Source: CAVVDY01 sp963819645 (GTDB taxonomy: Bacteria > Acidobacteriota > Terriglobia > Terriglobales > Acidobacteriaceae). Taken from it: a stretch of 64,000 nucleotides of DNA. This document shows positions 1 through 8,958 of this stretch, in pieces. A program made the position numbers and the translations under genes. Position 1 is the first letter of the stretch. The number at the start of each line of letters is the position of its first letter. The stretch is from contig CAWFWZ010000001.1 in assembly GCA_963819645.1 (NCBI GenBank), positions 1,364,001 to 1,428,000 on the forward strand, given 5' to 3'. The notes below the pieces were generated by a model that saw nothing but the letters and a program-made list of their open reading frames with translations, was not told the origin of the DNA and searched no databases.

Positions 1-278
1 ACGGCGAGCGACTGGAGCCACATGGTTTCATCGGCTAAGCGATGCACCGTAGTGAAAAGTGTTGACGGAAACTCCGAGCAGAGCCGTTGTAACTCGGCAT
101 AAGAGAACAGCTCGAGGTCGACGATGACGTAGTTAGCGCGGAGACGAGCGATCTCCGCCTCGGCGTTTGCCAATGTATTCACAATTACTAACTTTCGAAA
201 CTGTGGCCGCAGAGATTCGGCGAGAGCTCGCGCCATAACCGGATCATGATGAGCGAGCACGACATTGATGGGACGCAT
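1..278 (-). CDS. Response regulator receiver-domain protein (C-terminus outside window)
   Basis: The 92 visible codons begin MRPINVVLAHHDPVMARALA and continue to a hydrophobic stretch NYVIVDLELF. This is the beta1-acidic pocket and beta3-Asp pattern of a CheY-like receiver, although the usual DD pair reads HHD. The start is the ATG at 278, preceded by AAGGGGG five to six bases upstream. The gene runs off the window at base 1, so any output domain is unseen. It lies 69 bases downstream of xseB on the same strand and could be co-transcribed. The receiver fold is a pattern-level call; partner kinase and target are unknown. Confidence 0.6.
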   Translation of the reverse strand, partial: MRPINVVLAHHDPVMARALAESLRPQFRKLVIVNTLANAEAEIARLRANYVIVDLELFSYAELQRLCSEFPSTLFTTVHRLADETMWLQSLA

Positions 279-347
279 GGCAACCCCCTTGGGGATGAGG
301 GACGACGGCTTCGACCGCCGGTTGACGTACGTTGAGCTGTGCTTTGA

Positions 348-587
348 CTACTTTGCAGAGCCGCCGCTGGGCGGTGCCGGCTCAAATGGCTCAGGCTGAA
401 GTTTGCCATTGCGCTTCAGCAGTATCTCGACTTTACCTTCCGCTTCCTCCAACTCCTTACGACAGGAGTTGGAAAGCGTAACGCCTTCATCGAAGAGCTG
501 TAATGCTTTGTCCAGCGACACGTCGCCCTTTTCCAACTCGTTCACGATGACTTCCAGGCGCTGAAGGCAATCTTCAAACTTTGGCAA
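348..587 (-). CDS. xseB: Exodeoxyribonuclease VII small subunit
   Basis: This 79-residue protein has the family sequence FEDCLQRLEVIVNELEKGD followed by LDKALQLFDEGV and a charged helix ending in KVEILL, which is diagnostic for XseB. In the known enzyme, several XseB copies form helical arms on XseA and support degradation of single-stranded DNA into acid-insoluble oligonucleotides. Length is normal for the family (about 70-85 aa). The only usable start in this frame is TTG at 587; a stop lies just upstream at 600-602, and GGAG sits seven bases before the TTG. xseA is not in the window. Confidence 0.9.
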   Translation of the reverse strand: MPKFEDCLQRLEVIVNELEKGDVSLDKALQLFDEGVTLSNSCRKELEEAEGKVEILLKRNGKLQPEPFEPAPPSGGSAK

Positions 588-745
588 TATGTCGCTCCAT
601 CACTTATTTTAATGCCGTCTTGGGTATCACGAAAGTGAAAATCGAGAGTAGTTCTCTCCGGGCTGGAGCCCTGGTCATGGCTGCAAACTCCGGTTGTGCC
701 ACCGCATCTTAATTAGGTTCCACCCAAGGAAAAGGAAGAGTTCCC

Positions 746-1066
746 ATGAAGACACTAGTGTGGTTTATGGCCGGAATTGGTGCGGCGGCGGCTTTGGCAC
801 AGTTTGCGAGTTGGCGGCGCGCTGGTCCGGCCACGCAGGTCCAAACTGGATTGGACTTGAATCGTTGCAGCCGCGAGGACTTGCTTCAGATGCCGGGGAT
901 CGACGGCGACTTGGCCGAGCGCATCCTGGATAACCGGCCCTACCGGAGCAAGTTCGACCTGCTGAACCGGCTCATCGTTCCGGAATCGGTGTACAACGAG
1001 CTGCGTTCGCGAGTGAGTGTCGACCCGGAGGCTGCCCGTCGCTCGGTCCAGATCGCGCTCGCGTGA
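746..1066 (+). CDS. Helix-hairpin-helix (ComEA-type) small protein
   Basis: A 106-residue protein with an N-terminal membrane segment (about residues 5-20, WFMAGIGAAAALAQFA) followed by a single helix-hairpin-helix unit: LDLNRCSREDLLQMPGIDGD then LAERILDNRPYRSKFDLLNR. The N-x-A/C-S-x-x-x-L-x-x-x-P-G-I pattern is the ComEA/T2SK-like HhH module that binds DNA backbone non-specifically. The membrane anchor plus one HhH recalls ComEA, but the protein is shorter and no competence genes are nearby, so a role in DNA uptake is only possible. The ATG at 746 follows a purine-rich AAGGAAGAG site. Confidence 0.75.
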   Translation: MKTLVWFMAGIGAAAALAQFASWRRAGPATQVQTGLDLNRCSREDLLQMPGIDGDLAERILDNRPYRSKFDLLNRLIVPESVYNELRSRVSVDPEAARRSVQIALA

Positions 1067-1078
1067 TAGTTGGCGGAT

Positions 1079-1972
1079 TCAGCGCTTGCGGCGATAGCGA
1101 TTGAACTGATGGTCGCCGGCTCTGCGGCAGCTCAACCACTCCCATTGGCTCATGTTGTCTTTGGTGAGCCCGGGACCGCCGAATACAGTGGGCCGCAGAA
1201 GCGATACGATCTTTCCTTCCGCCGGGAGGCGAGGCTGTTCGGGGGGAACCACCTGTCCTACCTCGATTGGAGATACGGTCAGGAACTTTTCATCGATCAG
1301 GTCAGCGCGAGCCAGTGTGCCGTATAACGTCGGACCGCCTTCGCACAGCAGGCGCTTGATTCCTAGCTCACCGCGAAGCTTGACGATCGCCGCCGGGAGG
1401 TCAAGGTGTTCTCCTTCACCGGCGGTGATGATGGCCACATGAGGATGCCGGCCCTGGGCGCGGACGCGTTCGCCGCCGGCAGGCGAGGTGACAATCGCCG
1501 CGTCTACCAGGTCTCCATCAAAGACCTTGAACTGCGATAGATCCAGATGTTCGGCGCGAGTGACGAAGATATTGCGTTCGCGTGATTTGCCAAGCCGGGC
1601 GCGTAGATTTTGCATGGCGGGATCGACCACCTGGAACACAATGCCTCGGCTTTCGGGGCCGCGCAGCCGCTTTTCTTCTGTAAGCGTTGCCATGCCCATG
1701 ATCAATCCGTCGGCATGCGCGCGCAGCAGGTCCATGAGCCAACGATCTTCGCGCGATTGCGAAATATATTGACCTGACGCGTACTCGCCCAGCAGGCTGG
1801 TAATGCCATCCAGGGATTGCACGAAGTTGGTGTAGATCCAGGGACGGGTTTCGGGCGGGGGCGGAAAGCCAAAATTGCCATAAGGAGCAAATGCTGGATC
1901 CTCGAACGGGCTGGGCTCGGCATGGTCAAAGAGAACCTCGAAGGGCTGGATCGGTGTTTCCGGTGGCAGCAT
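1079..1972 (-). CDS. RibD C-terminal/dihydrofolate reductase-like protein
   Basis: A 297-residue protein whose centre and C-terminal half match the RibD_C reductase fold. RPWIYTNFVQSLDGITSLLG holds the N-terminal strand and S-L-D-G substrate loop, ADGLIMGMATLTEE the cofactor-side helix, and LLCEGGPTLYGTLARADLID the classic E-G-G-x-x-L motif that holds NADPH. Proteins of this fold reduce pyrimidine or pterin-like substrates in riboflavin or related pathways. No deaminase domain is fused, and a roughly 40-residue N-terminal extension precedes the fold. No riboflavin genes are adjacent, so the substrate is unknown. Its 3' end faces the HhH gene, 12 bases away. Confidence 0.75.
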   Translation of the reverse strand: MLPPETPIQPFEVLFDHAEPSPFEDPAFAPYGNFGFPPPPETRPWIYTNFVQSLDGITSLLGEYASGQYISQSREDRWLMDLLRAHADGLIMGMATLTEEKRLRGPESRGIVFQVVDPAMQNLRARLGKSRERNIFVTRAEHLDLSQFKVFDGDLVDAAIVTSPAGGERVRAQGRHPHVAIITAGEGEHLDLPAAIVKLRGELGIKRLLCEGGPTLYGTLARADLIDEKFLTVSPIEVGQVVPPEQPRLPAEGKIVSLLRPTVFGGPGLTKDNMSQWEWLSCRRAGDHQFNRYRRKR

Positions 1973-2152
1973 GGCAGGTTGATTTTATCCGGCGTGCTGC
2001 CGGGCCGTGTGGCGGTTGAGTCGGCAAGCATCTCCGGGTCATGCCCAAAAAAATGTGAAAGATGGATAAAAGCACTGTTTATGCGGGTTCTAAGGTAAAA
2101 AATGCGGTCTTTCCCTTACATCTACTCTCCACAAAATTTTGTCTAAAGCAGC

Positions 2153-3076
2153 ATGACATGGAAAAGAGGGAGCCGGCTAAAGCTGGTTAGCGAAGCCGAG
2201 GCCTCACCTCCCATACGCGCCATTTTTGACGAGGTTCGCCACAGCCTCGGGGTATCCGCCGTACCGATTTTGTACCAGGCGTATGCTGCCGTACCAAAAT
2301 TCCTGGAGCTGCACTGGGAGGCATTGCGGCCCGCGCTGCACACCCGCGCATTCTTTCGCATGGGCGAACGACTGGCGGCCGAAGCCTATACCCGCGCGCA
2401 GAGTTATTTCGCCATTCCTGATTTGCGAGTACGGCGCGAACAGGATTTCGGCGATGAGTCGGAGAGCGCTTCGCTGCTCAGCGCGTTGGGGTATTACCAG
2501 TATCTCGATCCGCTGCTTGTGCTAATCACCGCGGCGCAGATGCAAGCGTTTGACGGCGTGGTGGGCTCGGCAGTCGAGCGCGTTGAGAGCGGTTCGCCGA
2601 AGTCAGTGGCGTACGCTCCGGAGCTGGCGGCTTGTGAGCAAGCCGGTTCCGCGTTGCAACGAATTTGGGAGGAACGCCGGCGGACTCTCGCCTTGGCCTT
2701 CATTCCCGAAGAGCATCGGGCGGCAGCCATGTGGCCCGGTATCTACCAGCAATGCTGGAGCGTGCTGAAAGAGCTGACCGCTTCGCCGCTGTATGCGGAT
2801 TGCCAGTACAGGATTGGCGAAAGCGCCTGGGGTCTGGTTCGCGACCTGCCGGTTCCTATGGAGAGCGAAATTTCGCGCCTGGTGGAAGCGGGCCTCAGCG
2901 GGGAAGATATCTCGCTGGTGGCCCGCGTCAACGAGTCGCTGTTTGCAGCTTTCACCGGCATGCTGCTGGACGTTACCTTCATGCGTATCGCTTGCGAAGG
3001 GGGGAGCCAGACCGAAGGGCACGGCTTCAAACCTGAAAGCAAGCGGCAGGAGCGAGCAGGGATTCGCGTGGCGTAG
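2153..3076 (+). CDS. DehI-like halocarboxylic acid dehalogenase family protein
   Basis: A 307-residue, all-helical soluble protein. The segment PILYQAYAAVPKFLELHWEA followed by LRPALHTRAFFR resembles the repeat unit of group I 2-haloacid dehalogenase DehI (x-Y-x-x-x-A-x-x-P-x-F-L-x-x-x-W-x-x-L-x-P). A second, degenerate version, MWPGIYQQCWSVLKE, appears about 140 residues later, in line with the internal duplication known for DehI. DehI hydrolyses short 2-halocarboxylic acids; many family members in non-degraders are uncharacterised, so activity here is not established. It is a single gene with a weak ribosome site. The neighbouring 3078-3698 gene is convergent and starts one base after its stop. 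Confidence 0.65.
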   Translation: MTWKRGSRLKLVSEAEASPPIRAIFDEVRHSLGVSAVPILYQAYAAVPKFLELHWEALRPALHTRAFFRMGERLAAEAYTRAQSYFAIPDLRVRREQDFGDESESASLLSALGYYQYLDPLLVLITAAQMQAFDGVVGSAVERVESGSPKSVAYAPELAACEQAGSALQRIWEERRRTLALAFIPEEHRAAAMWPGIYQQCWSVLKELTASPLYADCQYRIGESAWGLVRDLPVPMESEISRLVEAGLSGEDISLVARVNESLFAAFTGMLLDVTFMRIACEGGSQTEGHGFKPESKRQERAGIRVA

Positions 3077-3077
3077 G

Positions 3078-3698
3078 CTAGCGCTCGCTGATCGGGGCTT
3101 CGGCGAGTCGTTGGCGAACAAACCCGACCAACTCCGGCGGGACGTATTGTGGCGGGCGAATGAGGATTTGTGGTGTGTCGAGCACAGGCTTGAGAGAAAC
3201 ATTCTGCCAGGCAGCCTGCGCCGCGTGCTCGTGCAAAAGGATGAGGTCGGCGCGATCAAGAAAGCTTTGAGCCGAAGGCTTGAAGTCAGCGGTCGCCGGA
3301 TCGAGAACGGTAAGGTACAAGTCGGGCCGAAGAAATCTGATCACGCTGTTGGACTCGATGATCGCGTTCTCGGCTTTCGCTAACTCCTCCCGCACCCGGG
3401 GCATGGCCTCGGCGAGAAACCCCTGACGAGTTCGCACCCACAACGAGCGTTTCGCCCCGGCGACCAGGAAGCGGGAAGAATCGCTCGCACCTGAACGATC
3501 GCGCTCTTCGCTGACGGCCCAGCTATGGTCGTCAGTAGCGCAGTCGCAAAGCTCACCATCGGCCGAACAGATGCCGTGTCCGTATTGTGTGATCTTCACG
3601 GCGGTCCATGCGAATTCCGGCAGTGCGGCGATCAGGCCCGCGACCACGCTGGTCTTGCCTACACTTCGTGAATGTCCACCAACGACGATGAGTGCCAT
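3078..3698 (-). CDS. MobB-like P-loop nucleotide-binding protein
   Basis: A 206-residue protein that opens MALIVVGGHSRSVGKTSVVA, where residues 8-17 form a Walker A loop of the G-x-x-x-x-x-G-K-T/S type. The family of molybdopterin-guanine dinucleotide protein MobB and related small GTPases has this N-terminal arrangement. The middle shows NAIIESNSVIRFLRPDLYLT, which fits the strand and base-recognition region of such NTPases. Cys/His-rich residues CSADGELCDCATDDH occupy positions 44-58 and may bind a metal, which is an inference. A molybdenum hydroxylase operon lies 13 kb away, so a link to molybdenum cofactor is possible but not shown by context. Confidence 0.6.
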   Translation of the reverse strand: MALIVVGGHSRSVGKTSVVAGLIAALPEFAWTAVKITQYGHGICSADGELCDCATDDHSWAVSEERDRSGASDSSRFLVAGAKRSLWVRTRQGFLAEAMPRVREELAKAENAIIESNSVIRFLRPDLYLTVLDPATADFKPSAQSFLDRADLILLHEHAAQAAWQNVSLKPVLDTPQILIRPPQYVPPELVGFVRQRLAEAPISER

Positions 3699-4097
3699 AG
3701 GCGCTTGTGTTGGACTATTTTAAACGCCCGGTTCAGCTTTCATCAGGGTCGACGCGGCCCGGCAAAGTCGGGACAGCCGTCGGGTCCGTCACGTTGTCCT
3801 CCCACAGAAGTGGTAGCAATAATGTTCGGTGCGATTGGAGATTACGGTTTAGTGATGTCGCAAACCCGCAACATATTAACATTCCTTTAACTTAGCGGGA
3901 ATTGTCGCGGCTTTCCTTCTTCTCCGCAAACGTTACGTTTGTGTCGTAGGTCACAGGACTCAGTGAGCGGTGCACGCTAGTTTGCACTGCATTTTCAAAT
4001 ACATTTGGCCCCCAAGGCCGACTGTGCAACGGCGTTTCCGTCTGAAAAGACAGAGGATGCTATGCTGGCGGCCAAAAATGCCCACTCGGGAGGCAAA
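3699..4097 (+). other. Noncoding stretch upstream of porin gene
   Basis: About 400 bases between divergent genes. No convincing gene or hairpin is visible. It should hold the promoters of the MobB-like gene and the porin; the part around 3860-3900 is AT-richer (ACATATTAACATTCC). The coding frame of the porin stays open back to a TTG at 4005, but I place the gene start at 4098. Confidence 0.5.
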
Positions 4098-6089
4098 ATG
4101 AGTAATCCGCTCCGATCGAAAGCACTGTTGTCCCTCCTTCTTATGCTGTCTCTCTGGAACCCAGCGCTGATGAGTGCTGCAGACCCAGGGAGTCCGGCGA
4201 CACCGGACGGGGCTACTGCCGCTGCGCCAGATCCTGCTCCAAATGGCGTAAACCTTTCATCCCCGAATGCCGTGCTGCTGAATTTGCTAGTCAGCAAGGG
4301 CATTCTCACAACCAGTGAAGCCGCCAGTTTAAGTGCTGCTACCGGGCAAGCCGGGACACAGCAACTACTCCTCATCCTCAAACAGAAGGGTGTCATTACG
4401 GATTCGGACGTGGCCTCAATGCAGACCGCGTACGCGACAACCTCCAGCGACCACACCATGGCCGATACCCAGTCGGCAGACACCTTCCTGACGGCGCAAA
4501 TGACGAACGGCAGCCAAACCGTTCCCGCCAAGCCGAAGGAAGCGTCAGCGGGTCCGACGGTGATTCCAGCGATCGCGCCGTTGCGCGTGTTGCCGGTTGA
4601 TCCCCCGCGCAAGGGTAGCGTTGAGGGAATATCCCTCGGCGCAGTGAAGATGCGCCCCTACGGGTTCATCAAAGCTACGATGGCTTACGACAGCAGTGAT
4701 CCGCGCGGCGATGACTTCATCGTGCCTGGGTTCCTCAACTCCGACACCGGGCCAAACAAGAACCCGGAATTCCACCTCAAGGCACGCGCGACGCGTATGG
4801 GCAGCCGGTTCGAATGGCCTGACATGAACGGAAAGATGACGATCACGGGCCAGATCGAAGCCGATTACGAAGGCAACTTCAGCCGCGTCGATAACCGCAA
4901 CGTCTCGAGCATTCGCAGCAATGCGTTGCAGTTGCGTCTGGCTTATGGACGCATCGACTATGCCGCCAGCGATAAAACCGATGTCTTCTTCGAAGCCGGT
5001 CAGGACTGGACCATCTTCGGCTCAGGCGCTCTGATGAACTTGTTTGAAACCACGTTCTTCGGCGCGTATTGGGGCAATATTTACGAACGTTCTCCGCAAT
5101 TCAGACTTGGTTTCGTGCAGAAACTGGGTGGCTCGCGTAATTTCAAGTTCACACCGGAATTCGCGATCATGATGCCGAGCGATGGCCTCGCCCCGGCGGA
5201 TAGTGTCACCTGCAACGTGAAGGAGCTAGGCGTCAACACAAGTTGTACGTTCGTCAACGGATTGGGCAACCAACTCGGTTATGGCGAAAGGCAAGGGGCG
5301 GACTCTGCCGAGCCGGAACTGGAAGCCAGAACAGTGTTGCAGTTCCAGCTAGACAAGGCACCGGGTGTAGTGCCGGCTCAGATTCTTTGGAGCGGGTTTT
5401 ACAGCCACCGGCAGGCCACCGTACTTGGATCGGCAGTGCCGACAGCCTATAAAGCGAATTTCCCAACCGGCGTGGATGTCACTACTCCCGGATACGGAAA
5501 CCAACTAGCCGTTTCGCTTCCCACTCGGTGGTTGACGGTGGTTGCGAGCGGATACACCGGAGCTGACATGCGCTTCTTCTTCGGCGACCAGCTCAACTCC
5601 GTCTACACCTACAGTGGTGGACTGACAGGGTTGGCCACAGGTCCTTCCGTGGATGGTGCATCAACCATCAGCTTCGGAACCAATGCGCAGGGGCAAGCGG
5701 TGGTAGCTCCTCAGAGACCGGTTCGCGATTACGGTGGCTTCGTACAGGTCGGTATGCCGCTGTCGCGCTGGTTTGACGCTGATCCCAAAGGTCGCAACGC
5801 GGGGTGGCAAGCCTATCTGGAGTACGGCGTCGATGCTTCCAACACGGACGACTTCCGCAAAGCGAAGAACGTAGGGGCTAGCGGAGCCGGACCGTACAAG
5901 AGCAGTCTGAAAGGCGCGACCGTCTTCTACAAGCTGAATCCTTACGTGCAATTCGGCCTGGAAGAGAGCCAGTATCAGAGCTACGCATTGCGAAACAACA
6001 AGGGCGTTTGCACCACGCTGGTGTCGGGTAAACCCAATTGCACGTGGACCGATTGGCGCACGGAGTTTGGGCCAATCTTCACGTTCTAA
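4098..6089 (+). CDS. Outer-membrane porin, DcaP-like
   Basis: A secreted protein of about 663 residues. The start is the ATG at 4098, which has GGAGG six bases upstream and opens directly into a signal peptide (hydrophobic ALLSLLLMLSLWNPALMSAA). Residues about 45-100 form a small helical domain (LLNLLVSKGILTTSEAASL) that recurs in acidobacterial porins. The rest is rich in alternating aromatic and small residues, with strands such as MRPYGFIKATMAYDSS, and ends in the aromatic terminal strand WRTEFGPIFTF, typical for BamA recognition. Substrate is unknown; DcaP-type porins pass small anionic molecules. It stands alone and is followed by a stem-loop. Confidence 0.75.
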   Translation: MSNPLRSKALLSLLLMLSLWNPALMSAADPGSPATPDGATAAAPDPAPNGVNLSSPNAVLLNLLVSKGILTTSEAASLSAATGQAGTQQLLLILKQKGVITDSDVASMQTAYATTSSDHTMADTQSADTFLTAQMTNGSQTVPAKPKEASAGPTVIPAIAPLRVLPVDPPRKGSVEGISLGAVKMRPYGFIKATMAYDSSDPRGDDFIVPGFLNSDTGPNKNPEFHLKARATRMGSRFEWPDMNGKMTITGQIEADYEGNFSRVDNRNVSSIRSNALQLRLAYGRIDYAASDKTDVFFEAGQDWTIFGSGALMNLFETTFFGAYWGNIYERSPQFRLGFVQKLGGSRNFKFTPEFAIMMPSDGLAPADSVTCNVKELGVNTSCTFVNGLGNQLGYGERQGADSAEPELEARTVLQFQLDKAPGVVPAQILWSGFYSHRQATVLGSAVPTAYKANFPTGVDVTTPGYGNQLAVSLPTRWLTVVASGYTGADMRFFFGDQLNSVYTYSGGLTGLATGPSVDGASTISFGTNAQGQAVVAPQRPVRDYGGFVQVGMPLSRWFDADPKGRNAGWQAYLEYGVDASNTDDFRKAKNVGASGAGPYKSSLKGATVFYKLNPYVQFGLEESQYQSYALRNNKGVCTTLVSGKPNCTWTDWRTEFGPIFTF

Positions 6090-6157
6090 TTCGAAGTTTC
6101 AGGGGTTGTAAGGTCTAGATCAGGAAAGCTGTATCCCGAGTCGAAGCGTAGTGGCGT

Positions 6158-6183
6158 GGAGACACCCTGGAGCGGGTGTCTCC
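6158..6183. terminator. Perfect stem-loop between convergent genes
   Basis: GGAGACACCC and GGGTGTCTCC pair over ten bases with a six-base loop. It sits between the convergent porin and the small secreted-protein gene. No T-run follows on either strand, so it may stabilise 3' ends rather than act as a classical terminator. Confidence 0.5.
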
Positions 6184-6243
6184 CGCCAACGCGTTTTGAA
6201 CCCGGCAGGAATTGTGTCGCTCAAGACCTAAGCAGGGTTTGGT

Positions 6244-6618
6244 CTATTTGCCGTAGGCGTGGCAATTGGGCGTCACGTCCTGGACACTTTTGACCCTGAA
6301 GTAGCGCTGCTCGATTGCGCTGGAGGCGCCGCCCGGAGGAGTTGTGTCAATGGTGCGTACCTCCGGTGTGCCGGTCAGCTTTACCTCGTGGCCGACCAGC
6401 TTTTTCAGGCTCTTGTTGTCGGAAAGGCGTTGGTATTCGTTGTTCGTATCCACCAGAACATAGGAGCCCTGGTTGTGTTGGAGACAGCCTTGGATCTCGG
6501 CAACCTCGTGACTGTTACTGTCACTCTTGTCGGCGAACGCGGATCCGCCTGAGGGTTGCGCCAGCATTCCGGTGTTGAAGGCGAGAAGAAGCAGGGAAAG
6601 CATAACGGTTTGGGTCAT
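6244..6618 (-). CDS. Small secreted protein, DUF5818-like
   Basis: A 124-residue protein starting at the ATG at 6618 (AAGGA eight bases upstream), with signal peptide MTQTVMLSLLLLAFNTGMLA. The mature part contains EIQGCLQHNQGSYVLVD, then a strand-rich section ending SVQDVTPNCHAYGK. Two cysteines, one in the GCL motif and one near the C-terminus, could form a disulphide. This looks like an OB-fold-like secreted protein common in Acidobacteriota (DUF5818-type, from memory). Function is unknown. An in-frame upstream ATG at 6663 would add a non-signal-like extension and is less likely. Confidence 0.6.
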   Translation of the reverse strand: MTQTVMLSLLLLAFNTGMLAQPSGGSAFADKSDSNSHEVAEIQGCLQHNQGSYVLVDTNNEYQRLSDNKSLKKLVGHEVKLTGTPEVRTIDTTPPGGASSAIEQRYFRVKSVQDVTPNCHAYGK

Positions 6619-6869
6619 GGTCTGGTTCCTTGTGATCAAAAACGAAGTAGCTGCCAAGTACAAGGCTATACCGTCTGGTCAAGGCTGCGCTGGCTGAGCA
6701 ATGGCTGATTTTCGGGACTAAGGCGAAGAACGCAAAAACCTCACTGCGAATTCGTTGTGGGGCGTATATATATAGGCATTCATGCTGGGCCCGGTTGCCA
6801 ACCAACTTGGGTTTAGGGAAGTGGCGCGAATCCGGGTCGGCGCAGGTTGAGAGTCCTTAGGAGGCTTTC

Positions 6870-8717
6870 GTGAACACTTTCCCGATCATGCTAGGAACGC
6901 TCTGCGTATTCGCACTGGCCTACCGCTACTACAGTGCGTTTATTGCGGCAAAGGTGCTGGTGCTGGATGATCGCCGCACCACGCCTGCTCACATCTACGA
7001 AGACGGACACAATTACGTCCCCTCGCCTAAGTGGGTGCTGTTCGGACATCACTTCGCGGCAATTGCCGGTGCTGGACCGCTGGTAGGACCAACGCTGGCG
7101 GCGCAGTTCGGTTTCGCACCTGGCTTCTTGTGGATTCTGATCGGCGCGGTGCTCGCGGGCTGCGTACATGATTTCACCGTGCTGGTGGCGTCGGTTCGGC
7201 ACAAGGGGAAGTCGCTCGCGGATGTGGCTCGCACCGAGATCGGTCACGGAGCCGGCCTGGTCACGATGATCGCGTTGTTATTCATTTTGCTGGTCACGCT
7301 CGCTGGACTTGGCGTGGTGGTGGTGAATGCATTGGCGAATAGTCCGTGGGGCGTGTTCACCATAGGCTGGACGGTGCCGATTGCCATCGGCATGGGCCTC
7401 TACATGTTCAAAAGCACGCCAGGCCAGATCAAGATTGCGGGCCCGAGCGCTGCAGGCGTTGTATTGCTGATCGGCGCCGTTGTTGCCGGCCGTTGGTTTG
7501 CCGGCTCCGCCTACGCAAGTGTGCTCACCTTCAATGGACACCAGATTACGATTCTGATGGCGCTGTATGGATTTATCGCCTCAGTGCTGCCGGTGTGGTT
7601 CCTGCTTGAGCCGCGCGACTATCTGTCGACCTACATGAAGCTGGGAACCATTCTCCTGCTCGTGATTGGGGTCTTCATCGTTCATCCCAACATTCAGTTC
7701 CCCATGGTGACCTCGTTCGTTCATGGAGGCGGCCCGATCATCAAAGGGAAGCTCTTCCCATTTCTTTTTGTGACGATTGCTTGCGGAGCGATCTCCGGAT
7801 TCCATGCGCTGGTGTCGTCCGGGACTACGCCGAAGATGCTGTGGCAGGAGACGGACGCGCGCTTCATCGGTTACGGCGCGATGATGTGCGAAGGCCTGGT
7901 TGCGGTGTTGGCGCTGATCGCCGCGACGTCGATGTTTCCGGGCGACTACTTCGCCATCAACAGCACTCCGGCGGTCTTTGCCAAGCTGGGGATGCACACT
8001 GTGAACCTCGACATGTTCTCGAAGGAAGTGGGCGAGCAGCTTGCGGGACGCACCGGCGGCGCCGTATCGCTGGCCATCGGCATGGCCCAGATCTTCAAAG
8101 GGCTGCCCGGCATGGCTACGCTGACCAGCTACTGGTATCACTACGCGATCATGTTCGAGGCGTTGTTTATCCTGACCACGGTCGATACCGGCACGCGTGT
8201 CGCGCGCTACGTAATGCACGAGCTGCTGGGCAGGGTTCACAAGTCGTTCGCCAACACCGCGTGGATGCCGGGAAATCTGATTACGTCGGCGGTCGTAGTT
8301 CTAGCCTGGGGATACCTGATCTGGACTGGAAACATATCTACGCTGTGGCCGCTGTTTGGTACGGGCAATCAGTTGCTGGCGACAATAGCATTAGCGGTGG
8401 TGACTACTTTCCTGATCAACATGGGCAAGGTCAAGTACGCGTGGGTGACAGCAGTGCCCATGTGCTTCGTCGGCGTGACCACGCTCACTGCCGGGTATCT
8501 GTCTATCAAGACCATCTATTGGCCGCTGGCACATACGCCGGGCAAGCAGTTCCAGGGCTACCTGGATTCGCTGCTGATGGTGATCTTCATTGTTGGCGTA
8601 ATCGTTGTCCTATTCGAGGCGGGACGCCGCTGCTGGGCAACATTGCACGGTGAGCCGATTCCGACTGAAGCTTTCGGCAAGCCGGAGGTGACAGCGGTCA
8701 ACATGGGTTGCTGCTGA
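6870..8717 (+). CDS. cstA: Carbon starvation protein CstA (peptide/pyruvate transporter)
   Basis: A 615-residue membrane protein with about sixteen hydrophobic segments. It carries the CstA signature early on: LAYRYYSAFIAAKVLVLDD, then YVPSPKWVLFGHHFAAIAGA and GPLVGPTLAAQFG. The C-terminal CstA domain includes FGTGNQLLATIAL. Family members import peptides or pyruvate during carbon limitation. At 615 aa it is shorter than E. coli CstA (about 700 aa) and belongs to the shorter class. The start is GTG at 6870, with a strong AGGAGG at 6859-6864. It ends with the Cys pair MGCC. No companion YbdD/CstX-like small gene follows. Confidence 0.9.
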   Translation: MNTFPIMLGTLCVFALAYRYYSAFIAAKVLVLDDRRTTPAHIYEDGHNYVPSPKWVLFGHHFAAIAGAGPLVGPTLAAQFGFAPGFLWILIGAVLAGCVHDFTVLVASVRHKGKSLADVARTEIGHGAGLVTMIALLFILLVTLAGLGVVVVNALANSPWGVFTIGWTVPIAIGMGLYMFKSTPGQIKIAGPSAAGVVLLIGAVVAGRWFAGSAYASVLTFNGHQITILMALYGFIASVLPVWFLLEPRDYLSTYMKLGTILLLVIGVFIVHPNIQFPMVTSFVHGGGPIIKGKLFPFLFVTIACGAISGFHALVSSGTTPKMLWQETDARFIGYGAMMCEGLVAVLALIAATSMFPGDYFAINSTPAVFAKLGMHTVNLDMFSKEVGEQLAGRTGGAVSLAIGMAQIFKGLPGMATLTSYWYHYAIMFEALFILTTVDTGTRVARYVMHELLGRVHKSFANTAWMPGNLITSAVVVLAWGYLIWTGNISTLWPLFGTGNQLLATIALAVVTTFLINMGKVKYAWVTAVPMCFVGVTTLTAGYLSIKTIYWPLAHTPGKQFQGYLDSLLMVIFIVGVIVVLFEAGRRCWATLHGEPIPTEAFGKPEVTAVNMGCC

Positions 8718-8753
8718 AATTTGGTAGCGCTCTTTGTTCTTACAAGCGAAGCC

Positions 8754-8845
8754 AGGGATCTGGTCTCTGCATCGCGCAGGATAGTCTTCACAAGAGAAGA
8801 CGTTTCCCGCTGCCAGCGAGAGCAGATCCCTCGGCCGAAACGGCC
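8754..8845. repeat. Compound hairpin element downstream of cstA
   Basis: Three nested or consecutive hairpins: AGGGATCTG (8754-8762) pairs with CAGATCCCT (8823-8831), GTCTTC (8784-8789) with GAAGAC (8796-8801) inside it, and GGCCG-AAA-CGGCC at 8833-8845. The layout looks like the dispersed palindromic elements of acidobacterial genomes, which is recollection and not shown by a second copy in this window. It may also end cstA transcripts. Confidence 0.45.
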
Positions 8846-8958
8846 TCGTGATGACAAATCAAGCCCCCTACAACTTAGGCGGCATACGTGAAGATTCGTG
8901 CCTTTGTTAGCATCGCAGAACCCCCCATAATGCGGTTCACTCAATTGAGGACGTGTCC

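Noticed and set aside
7581..8240. Long minus-strand frame inside cstA
   Set aside because: It is fully antisense to a strong CstA reading, has Arg/His-rich composition typical of shadow frames, and no family match.
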